40,542 bases of DNA, from positions 1 through 40,542 of the forward strand of contig JBGTBQ010000065.1 of the NCBI GenBank assembly GCA_041749275.1. Direction: 5' to 3'. The position numbers and the translations under genes were made by a program. Of this stretch, positions 23,856 to 30,542 are shown one piece after another (position 1 is the stretch's first letter; every line of letters starts with the position of its first letter). This DNA comes from JBGTBQ01 sp041749275. GTDB taxonomy: Bacteria > Acidobacteriota > Blastocatellia > Pyrinomonadales > Pyrinomonadaceae. A model generated the notes under the pieces. The model made no database searches and was not told where the DNA came from. It was given only the letters and a program-made list of their open reading frames with translations.

Positions 23856-24050
23856 TCACTGCCGGTGGCTGGGCGTCGGCGGTGGATTCCGCTCGGCAAA
23901 CTGGCGCTGGTGCCAGTAGGGATAAATCGGCATCGTCTCGCTGGCCGCGTCGAGCTTCGCCAACTGTTCATCGGTCAGTTTCCAACCGACCGCGCCGAAA
24001 CTGAGCGCCGAAACTTTCAAACCAGAACCGCCGAGTCGTCTGTATTCCAT
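23856..24050 (-). pseudogene. Aldo/keto reductase with large internal deletion
   Basis: The frame starts M-E-Y-R-R-L-G-G-S-G-L-K-V-S-A-L-S-F-G, the standard N-terminus of potassium-channel-beta-type aldo/keto reductases. It jumps directly to W-K-L-T-D-E-Q-L-A-K-L-D and Y-P-Y-W-H-Q-R-Q-F-A-E-R-N-P, the C-terminal segment of the same family. About 250 central residues, including the catalytic Asp/Tyr/Lys/His set, are missing without loss of frame. The product would be a ~64-residue peptide. An ATG at 24071 would add seven residues, but GAGG stands properly before the ATG at 24050. Confidence 0.75.
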
Positions 24051-24149
24051 CGTTGCTGCCTCACCCTTCATTGCCAGTGTTAGCCGAACCCCAAGCCACC
24101 AAATTCATATGTCAAACACGTCTCGATGCCTTGATTTGAGACTGAGGCT

Positions 24150-24413
24150 TTAGCCCTCCTCCGCCGCGCTCAATTCTTTCAGGTATTCAAGATACCTGTT
24201 GAGATGCTCGCCCGCCGCCTCTGTGATTCGCAGGCCGATGAGATAGCTTGCGTCCTCGCCGCCGTCGTCGAGGCGCAGGTAGTGAGCCGGAGTCGTCGCC
24301 AGCTCGACGAGAGCGCCGCCCGTGGTCTCAAGTTCAAGGCGGAGAGCGTGCCCTTCGTCAACGACGCAGGCGTAACCGAGATAGATGGACGATGCGACGA
24401 ATGCGTGCAACAA
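24150..24413 (-). CDS. Uncharacterised protein, repeat copy A (probably 5'-truncated)
   Basis: About 87 residues from a TTG; the frame is open upstream to a TGA near 24440 without an ATG, so the true start is uncertain and the gene may have lost its 5' part. The C-terminal ~65 residues (A-L-R-L-E-L-E-T-T-G-G onward, ending L-K-E-L-S-A-A-E-E-G) are nearly identical to those of copy B at 26237-26440 because the DNA is a direct repeat. I recognise no family. It is read towards the aldo/keto reductase remnant. The region between the copies is AT-rich and looks inserted. Confidence 0.4.
   Translation of the reverse strand: MLHAFVASSIYLGYACVVDEGHALRLELETTGGALVELATTPAHYLRLDDGGEDASYLIGLRITEAAGEHLNRYLEYLKELSAAEEG
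24156..24348. repeat. 193-bp direct repeat, left copy
   Basis: Matches 26243-26435 over 193 bp without gaps; I count four mismatches (about 98% identity). The two copies frame 1.9 kb of distinctly AT-rich DNA holding two genes. Confidence 0.92.
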
Positions 24414-24697
24414 ACAGTCGAAGTTGGCATGACGCCGCCTTCACAATTCCACACTTGAGTTATTCTGTGGAATCCGTTTTAGCCCTAAGTGTTTTTTCGG
24501 TGCTTCTGCCAATGCCGTTGATTGGTCAATTCATATCTTCTGACCAATTGTTCGTGACGGTTGTTCACAACAACTGTTTTGTCAAACTACAAAAAAGCAA
24601 ACAATCAACCAAATATTAAAGCAACTGTTTTTTATTTAGCTGAAATCTAAACATGCGGGTTTCTTTAATATGTTTACGACAGACTGATTGAGTGCTT

Positions 24698-25417
24698 ATG
24701 GAAACAATAACGGAAAAGGTGGCGAAAGCTAACCAAATCAAAAGCGAGATTGACGACAAAGCGCAAAATGTCGGAGAGGATGCACTATCAAATCAATTGG
24801 CTATGAAGTCACATCTAGCCCCCCCCCAGCCAGCAGTTTTAAAGCTTAATAAGTCAGTCTTGAATGATCCGAAAGCAACAGTAATCGCTGCTGTTATAGG
24901 CGCAATTGGTTTGATTGTTGGAGCTGTTATTGGTTTTGGGGGAACTTATTTAACTTTACAAGGGCAAATTACAGTCGAAAGAGAAAAGCAGAACATACAG
25001 GACAAAAGCAAACAAAATGAGCAAATCCGCAAGTCTTTTGATGAAGCCTTGGGCGCAATGCAAAGAATGAAAGATAGTATTTCTGATGTAGCCAATTCTA
25101 AAAGTACTTATGGTAATGCTGCAAAAGAATTAGAGAATGCTTCCACAGCTCTCATATATGCCTATGGTGGAAATCCTGAAACGGGTAGCCGTGCAAATTA
25201 TATTGATATTTGCGGAGCTGCGTCTAAAGAATGTTCATTTCACAAAGCCAAAGAAACGGGAAGACAAGCAACTCAATTTGTACAAGCACAACCAGAGAAC
25301 GATCAGCTATCTGATGAAGCGATAAAAAGACTTAATCGATATCATGTCGAGCTAGACGGATTTCAGCAAGAGATAAGTAAATCAAAGTCCATATTCTTTG
25401 GAGAGAGAGTAAAATGA
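24698..25417 (+). CDS. Membrane-anchored coiled-coil protein of unknown function
   Basis: 239 residues from the ATG at 24698; a GTG at 24692 is an alternative. A charged N-terminal part (1-58) is followed by a glycine/valine-rich membrane helix at ~61-84, then a long K/E/Q-rich region (85-150) likely to be coiled coil, and a soluble C-terminus with two cysteines. No catalytic motif is visible and I recognise no family. Codon use is AT-rich, unlike most of the window. Its stop overlaps the start of the next gene by 4 bp (ATGA). The pair lies between 193-bp direct repeats, so acquisition by transfer is likely. A defence role is conceivable but not shown. Confidence 0.7.
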   Translation: METITEKVAKANQIKSEIDDKAQNVGEDALSNQLAMKSHLAPPQPAVLKLNKSVLNDPKATVIAAVIGAIGLIVGAVIGFGGTYLTLQGQITVEREKQNIQDKSKQNEQIRKSFDEALGAMQRMKDSISDVANSKSTYGNAAKELENASTALIYAYGGNPETGSRANYIDICGAASKECSFHKAKETGRQATQFVQAQPENDQLSDEAIKRLNRYHVELDGFQQEISKSKSIFFGERVK

Positions 25418-25962
25418 ACATGTATTTTTCCGTAACTACAGTCAGGAATACGAAAATTTATGTTTCAGTACGTCTCGCCACGCAGTTTCTTGCTGGGTTT
25501 ATAATTTTTTTGGCGGTAGCTTTTGCAGGATCAAATCCTATTAGCCTTGCTCAATCATCTGATGATTTAAATCAATGGCGACAGCAGACGTTGAATGATA
25601 TAAATACAGAGATACCTTTAATACAAAAAATTGAGGAAGCAATTGATCCGGTGCTAAAGTCGGAAACATTGGCAATCAAGGACGCTGAAAGCCTTAGAGT
25701 CGCCTTAGATGAGTTTGAAAAATTTCAACAGGAAAATGGATATAAGTATGTAATGGGTTCGCCCGGCAACGCATTTCATACTGCACGAAATATCGAAGCA
25801 GCGATTAGTAGTGAATTGGACTACTTAAAATCCAATGATGGCGGTAACATCCCGGATGAGAGCCGAAATTCTCTTGTGTTTTGGAAAGACAAGTTGAAAA
25901 AAATACGAGGGCAGTTGTTAAAGGCGGCTGAAGATTTTGAGGCAGTGTCGAAAGAAAATTAG
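25414..25962 (+). CDS. Exported or membrane-anchored helical protein of unknown function
   Basis: 182 residues. A hydrophobic segment at ~22-40 followed by S-L-A-Q-S-S reads as a signal peptide (possible cut after A-Q at ~47) or an anchor. The rest is predicted helical and charged (W-R-Q-Q-T-L-N-D-I-N, A-I-S-S-E-L-D-Y-L-K, K-K-I-R-G-Q-L-L-K-A-A-E-D-F). No domain was recognised. It overlaps the previous gene by 4 bp, so the two proteins are translationally coupled and probably interact at the membrane: the first anchored with a cytoplasmic or periplasmic coiled coil, the second largely outside. AT-rich codon use matches its partner. Confidence 0.7.
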   Translation: MNMYFSVTTVRNTKIYVSVRLATQFLAGFIIFLAVAFAGSNPISLAQSSDDLNQWRQQTLNDINTEIPLIQKIEEAIDPVLKSETLAIKDAESLRVALDEFEKFQQENGYKYVMGSPGNAFHTARNIEAAISSELDYLKSNDGGNIPDESRNSLVFWKDKLKKIRGQLLKAAEDFEAVSKEN

Positions 25963-26236
25963 ATACAAGCTAAGTGACGAAACTTTATTTGAATCAATCT
26001 CTAAGCTACCCACCTGAAAGCCTATTGAAAAAATCGTTCGATAGAATTTTGCCAAACATTCGTTCCTGATTAGACAAAATGATTGCCTTGACCAATTTAA
26101 CTCGGCACTACCGCACTATTCCTTGAGTTGGGCATCTCCTGCCAGCAACAAATTTCAACTGTAAAGTCCAATATGTAATTCCATGGGAAGGTTGATTTGT
26201 GGAGTTCACATGCGCTGTGCCTCGTGTCTGCGTCGT

Positions 26237-26668
26237 TCATAACTCCTCCGCCGCGCTCAATTCTTTCAGATATTCAAGATACCTGTGGAGATGCTCGCCC
26301 GCCGCCTCTGTGATTCGCAGGCCGATGAGATAGCTTGCGTCCTCGCCGCCTTCGTCGAGGCGCAGGTAGTGAGCCGGAGTCGTCGCCAACTCGACGAGAG
26401 CGCCGCCCGTGGTCTCAAGTTCAAGGCGGAGAGCGCGCCCTTACCCTTCGCTCATTCCTCGCTTATAAAGTTCGCTCAGATGCACCGCGCTTTCGCCGCC
26501 GAGCCTGAAAATATCATCCCTCGACCTGTCATCATCTACACTCCACAACACCGCGAGGTTCATAAAGTCGGCGAGTTCGTTTTGATCTGCACAGGTCCGG
26601 AGCGCGGGAAATAACTGCTCGAAGCTAGTTATCTCCGCACCTTTCCAAGTGAAAGAAGTGTGAGCCAT
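26237..26668 (-). pseudogene. Uncharacterised gene, repeat copy B, interrupted by one stop codon
   Basis: From the ATG at 26668 the frame encodes 75 residues (F-T-W-K-G-A-E-I-T-S-F-E-Q-L, D-E/D-R-rich middle, S-E-G), hits TAA at 26443-26441, then continues in the same frame for 67 residues to TGA at 26239-26237. The second part is the repeat shared with copy A (A-L-R-L-E-L-E-T-T-G-G ... L-K-E-L-S-A-A-E-E-L). Without the stop it would be a ~143-residue protein. The local doubling GAAGGG-TAAGGG suggests a short insertion made the stop. The N-terminal part differs from that of copy A. No known family recognised; the first 75 residues could still be made. Confidence 0.5.
26243..26435. repeat. 193-bp direct repeat, right copy
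   Basis: Gap-free match to 24156-24348. Flanking sequence on both sides differs from that of the left copy, so the repeat limits are sharp. Confidence 0.92.
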
Positions 26669-26936
26669 GTGCCAAACCTAACCGAAGTTGAAGAGGCCGT
26701 CGCGCCCCACCCTGACGCGCGACGGCCAGCAGCACAGTCCGCCCTCTGCCCTTCGCGGACGTGCCGGCGTGAGACGTGCGCGCCCCCCACGCGCTCGCCT
26801 CATGTCAATTCGATGAGGCTGCCGCGCCCCACCCGCAACCCCACGCGGCGACCCCGCACGGCACCGCCCGCCCCTCACCTCGCAAGCGTGCTACTGGATG
26901 AGCGCGGAGATAACCGCCCATTCCCCTACGCCTGAA

Positions 26937-28820
26937 TCAATGCTGCCGTGACTTGCGCGCGAGCAGGCGCGCGACCGTCTCAGCAATCACACCCACGTCG
27001 CCCGGCTTTCGCAGGAACGCATTAGCACCAGCGCGTCGCGCGTCCCTTTCCACTTCATCAGCCGAGAGCATGATGATCGGCGTGTGCTGCCGATGCGCGA
27101 GCGACCGCGCCCGCTTTATCAACTCCACGCCGGTTGTGTCGGGCAGCTTGTTATCGAAAATCAGCACCTCGAACCGCGCGCCGCTTTCGAGATTCTCCAG
27201 CGCGGCGGCTCCGTCGCCGCACGTCTCGACCATCCACCCTTCCGCCTCTAACGTCTCTTTAACCGCGTCGGCCACGTCCGCACGATCTTCGACATGCAGG
27301 ATTGAGACCGCCCCGGTGTCGGGGCAATCTAATTCGTCACGAAACATCAAACTGCTTCGGCGAGGCTCGACCGGCGTCCGAAGGTGCGCGAGTGCAGCGT
27401 GACGCCCCTTGTGCAGCATTGAATCTAAACTCTGGCGACCGATGCCGAGCAGTTCAGCCGCGCGAGCCACGACGCCGCCCGCTTCCCTTAACGCTCGCTC
27501 GATGAGCCGAGCCTCGAAACGGAGCACCGCATCGTAAAGGTTAAAGCCTCTCCATGTCGGAGGCGACGGGAGCGAACCGACGAGGAACAGCACGCGGCGA
27601 GAGGACGCCAGCAGCCGGTCTTTTGTTTCCTGATTGCCGGAGCCTGAGAGCAGATCGGCGGCGCGGTCAAAGGTGGCGCTCAAATCGTGCGGCGGGATGT
27701 GCTCGCCTAATTCTTCGATGATGAGGAGCGCGGCCAGCCCCGCCGCGTCCACGTCGCCCGCGTTCTGTGCGACCTCGATAGCGCGTTGCAGCGTCAGGCG
27801 CGCGAGCTTATGGCTACCCATGCGCGCGAGCGTCAGGCCGTGCGTCGTCAGAGCTTCGGCTAACAGCGATTGCTGGCCGCCACGCTCAAGAGTCTGGACA
27901 GCCGACCGGATGAGTTTTTCGGCGTCAGGGATGCGCCCCTCTGCGAGCAGCACCTTTGCGCGGGAGTCGTCCACCTGTGCCGTGTGTACGTCGTCCTTCA
28001 TGCTGGTAAAGAGAGCTTGCGCGCGGTCAAGATGTTGGTGAGCTTCGGGGAACTTGCGCGCCGTGCCGAACAACATACCTAAGTTATTTTCGACGCAGGC
28101 TTGATAGCGTCTGTGTCCGGCCTGCTCAAAGTAGAAACTCGCCGCCGCGAACTCAATGAGCGCGCGGTCTATGTAGTCCTCACGCTTCTCTGCCGCGCCG
28201 AGATTCTTCAGCACGTTAGCGAAGCTGTTATAAAACTTCCCCTTATGCGCGGGATTAGAAATAGCGTCAAATAATGGTGCGGCTTCGGTGTGAATCCTCA
28301 GAGCGTCGTTGTATCGGTTGGCCGTCTTCTCAACGATAGCGAGACGGAGCAAAGCTATTGCCCTTAGTTCATTGTTCGTGCCAGCAGGCAGCCGGTCTAA
28401 TGCCTCTCTCAACGTCACGCGCGCTTTGCTAAACCTGCCTTGTCGCCAATAGCAATAACCGATGTCGGTTTGCGCCTCTGCTACCTTCTCGGTATCTTGT
28501 AATGTCTCGAATCTCGTGATGCTTTCGCTAATCAAATTCGTCGCTGTCTCTTGCGCCCCCTCGATCTGCTTCATGCTGCCGAGCCAGCCAGTGAGGACGC
28601 CTACCCGCAACGTCACTTCCGCCGCCGTCGTCTCGTCTAATTCATCCAGCACCGGACGCCCCCCGACTTCCGGCCATAATCCGCCCATCGCCTCGCGTGC
28701 GGCGTCATAGTTCCCGATGTCCTCTAGTTCTTTTGCGAGGCGGCATCGAAGCCGCGCCCGCTTGTCGCGGGTAAGAGCCGGATTAGCTATTTCGTGAAGT
28801 AGCTGACTAGAAATTATCAT
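26937..28820 (-). CDS. TPR-Fis/HTH-receiver regulator
   Basis: 627 residues. Residues ~30-420 are helical repeats of TPR type (for example A-E-A-Q-T-D-I-G-Y-C-Y-W-R-Q-G-R-F-S-K-A, L-R-L-A-I-V-E-K-T-A-N-R-Y-N-D-A-L). Around 435-480 a Fis-type helix-turn-helix reads E-A-G-G-V-V-A-R-A-A-E-L-L-G-I-G-R-Q-S-L. Residues ~508-622 are a receiver domain with acidic V-E-D, phosphoacceptor Asp in L-I-F-D-N-K-L-P-D, and the conserved Lys in L-R-K-P-G. It is probably a DNA-binding regulator answering both phosphorylation and a TPR ligand. It is divergent from the small secreted peptide gene at 28984, its likely target. Between 26669 and 26936 downstream I see no gene. Confidence 0.85.
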   Translation of the reverse strand: MIISSQLLHEIANPALTRDKRARLRCRLAKELEDIGNYDAAREAMGGLWPEVGGRPVLDELDETTAAEVTLRVGVLTGWLGSMKQIEGAQETATNLISESITRFETLQDTEKVAEAQTDIGYCYWRQGRFSKARVTLREALDRLPAGTNNELRAIALLRLAIVEKTANRYNDALRIHTEAAPLFDAISNPAHKGKFYNSFANVLKNLGAAEKREDYIDRALIEFAAASFYFEQAGHRRYQACVENNLGMLFGTARKFPEAHQHLDRAQALFTSMKDDVHTAQVDDSRAKVLLAEGRIPDAEKLIRSAVQTLERGGQQSLLAEALTTHGLTLARMGSHKLARLTLQRAIEVAQNAGDVDAAGLAALLIIEELGEHIPPHDLSATFDRAADLLSGSGNQETKDRLLASSRRVLFLVGSLPSPPTWRGFNLYDAVLRFEARLIERALREAGGVVARAAELLGIGRQSLDSMLHKGRHAALAHLRTPVEPRRSSLMFRDELDCPDTGAVSILHVEDRADVADAVKETLEAEGWMVETCGDGAAALENLESGARFEVLIFDNKLPDTTGVELIKRARSLAHRQHTPIIMLSADEVERDARRAGANAFLRKPGDVGVIAETVARLLARKSRQH

Positions 28821-28983
28821 TGTGAGGACTACCTTTCATTAGAAAGTCGGTAATCGTGTGAAGGCGCATCCCGACGCGGCAGGGTGTTAAGATGCGCCTG
28901 CGTTACTCGTCACAGATGGTCAGGCAAGGACTTCACTCCCGCTGTCCATCACAGCAGGTCAGAACCACGTTCAGGAGAACAAC

Positions 28984-29241
28984 ATGAAAAACTTACGGCA
29001 ACTCAGCATTGCGTTCGTGTTTACTTTCGCGCTCGCCCTCCCCGCTTTCGCTGGTGACATAGAAACCGGCATCGCGCCGCCGCCGCCCTCGCAGCCATCA
29101 CAAACGGCCACGGCGAACGGCGAGATAGATACCGGCGTTACGGGGCAAATAGAGACGGGTAGCGTGAGTGAGGCTACCGTGATTGATTCAGCGACACAGG
29201 CCGCGCTGAACCTTCTACAAAGCGTGCTGGCTCTGTTCTAA
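28984..29241 (+). CDS. Small secreted peptide with I-[ED]-T-G repeats
   Basis: 85 residues. The signal peptide is clear: M-K-N-L-R, a hydrophobic core, and A-L-P-A-F-A before G-D. The mature ~62 residues carry three copies of [D/E/Q]-I-[E/D]-T-G (D-I-E-T-G, E-I-D-T-G, Q-I-E-T-G), a proline-rich link (A-P-P-P-P-S-Q-P) and a hydrophobic C-terminus A-L-N-L-L-Q-S-V-L-A-L-F. AGGAGAAC stands 5 bp before the ATG. It contains no cysteine. It faces the TPR/HTH/receiver gene across 163 bp that should hold both promoters. I know no named family. A secreted peptide beside a TPR-containing regulator recalls peptide-sensing systems of the RRNPP type; that is inference. Confidence 0.75.
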   Translation: MKNLRQLSIAFVFTFALALPAFAGDIETGIAPPPPSQPSQTATANGEIDTGVTGQIETGSVSEATVIDSATQAALNLLQSVLALF

Positions 29242-29260
29242 ACAGCCCGCTCAGTTTCAA

Positions 29261-29381
29261 CTAGTAGTCCGTCATGCTGATTTTGATGTTCTGAGTACAA
29301 GCTTGAGCTTGCTGGTTTGCCAGATCAGCAAGCTCAAGCTTGTACTCAGAACTCCTCATCTTCTCCGTGATGGACTACTAG
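29261..29381. repeat. MITE-like nested inverted repeat
   Basis: Outer ends CTAGTAGTCC (29261-29270) and GGACTACTAG (29372-29381) are perfect 10-bp inverted repeats. Inside, 29288-29314 and 29326-29352 form a perfect 27-bp stem with an 11-bp loop. There is no open frame. The compact 121-bp form with terminal repeats fits a non-autonomous element; no separate target duplication was identified. Confidence 0.75.
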
Positions 29382-29820
29382 CCTAAGCTGCCGAGAGTCG
29401 AGAAATCGGCGGCCTAAGTATTCGTGTGTCTATGCTGGCTCAGACTTCGACGCCGGAAAGCCGAGAAGCGCAAGGAAGCCCGACGCGGAGGCACAAGAAG
29501 GGAAGATTAAACCCGCGGGACTCCTAAAGCAATAACTGTTTTTGCGCCAGATATACCGATTTACTACCCTTAGCAAACCTTGACGCAAATTCGGCGCGGG
29601 CAGCTTCGAGACTCGCCGAGCGAAGCCACGAAGCCCACGAAACCGAGCCGCGAAGTGTGCGCGGCCTTGAAGGCACGACACCCACGAAACGAAGGCGCGA
29701 AATATGTTGCCGGACTTCGCACCATCTGTTTAGGATTTACGCAACCGCGACAAAAGGAGTCGCCAGTTCCTTGAAATAGCGTTAGAGTCGCGGCCCTGAG
29801 CGACAAAGTTTCGCGCCTCG
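29382..29820. other. Gene-free stretch before the transposase scrap
   Basis: About 440 bp with no supported gene. Short open frames on both strands lack recognisable content or ribosome sites. The stretch is rich in GAAGC/CGAAG-type short motifs (29590-29700), which look like decayed coding or repeat DNA. Confidence 0.45.
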
Positions 29821-30009
29821 ACTACTTGCCAATATCTGCTCGTCAGCCAGATCAATTACACGCTGACGAACTTCGCCGACCACTCGGAGCGCCTGAGTCA
29901 CAACGCCGTCAATCGTTACCTGCGTGGCGAACGCATTACGCCGCGCCTCATCCGGGACAACGTGCGCTCGCAAGTGGTGGCGACTGCGCGCGGCTCCATA
30001 TTTACCTGA
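29821..30009 (+). pseudogene. DDE-type transposase, N-terminal fragment
   Basis: The + frame reads C-Q-Y-L-L-V-S-Q-I-N-Y-T-L-T-N-F-A-D-H, then L-S-H-N-A-V-N-R-Y-L-R-G-E-R-I-T-P-R-L-I and V-R-S-Q-V-V before a stop at 30007-30009. This is the N-terminal helical region of a common DDE transposase family (IS701/IS4-like; exact family uncertain) whose next motif, F-D-D-T-V-L-D-K, is missing. The catalytic domain is gone and no start codon is evident, so it is a scrap of an old insertion. Confidence 0.6.
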
Positions 30010-30249
30010 ATCATTTCGGAACGTGGTCGCCACGCTTCCCCAGAGTCGAGCTGTATCGAAAACAGCCGAGCCGCGACCTTAACCGTCGTTGTCTTAAAAC
30101 TCGCCGCCCCGACGTTGTTGCTCAAAGGTCAATGAAAATCCACTTTGTGCGCTTTATCCAAAGCGATGCCGTCGTGTGTGCGCCGACGGCATGGTCATTG
30201 CTGAAGAGTTGTGTGGGAACGAATTATCGTATCGAGGAGCGATTGCCAA

Positions 30250-30351
30250 ATGAGAGAAGTTGTCAACGGTTTCATCCAACTACTAGCCATCATTATGACG
30301 TTGATTACGGTGGCCGTCTCAACCGCGGCGTTCGCACAGATGCTCGACTGA
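30250..30351 (+). CDS. 33-residue hydrophobic peptide
   Basis: ATG at 30250 with GAGGAG 8 bp upstream, TGA at 30349-30351. The product begins M-R-E-V-V-N-G-F-I-Q-L-L and continues with A-I-I-M-T-L-I-T-V-A-V-S-T-A-A-F-A, then Q-M-L-D. It is one membrane-length helix; A-A-F-A-Q could also be read as a signal-peptidase site, leaving almost nothing mature. No family recognised. The good ribosome site and clean hydrophobic pattern support a real small protein, but chance cannot be excluded. Confidence 0.4.
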   Translation: MREVVNGFIQLLAIIMTLITVAVSTAAFAQMLD

Positions 30352-30542
30352 GACAACAGGCTGGCGGGATCGAAGCACGTTGAGAAAGGGCGATCTCCTT
30401 TCGTCCCGCGCGGTTTGTGAATCAAGAAAATCTTGCCAATTAAACATTTCTCTATAACACACAGTCGGCGCCGGGGGCGGTCAAATCTCAGGACGCATGA
30501 GCGTCCGTTGGGACGGGTGTTGCCTGAAACGCGGCGAGAAAT

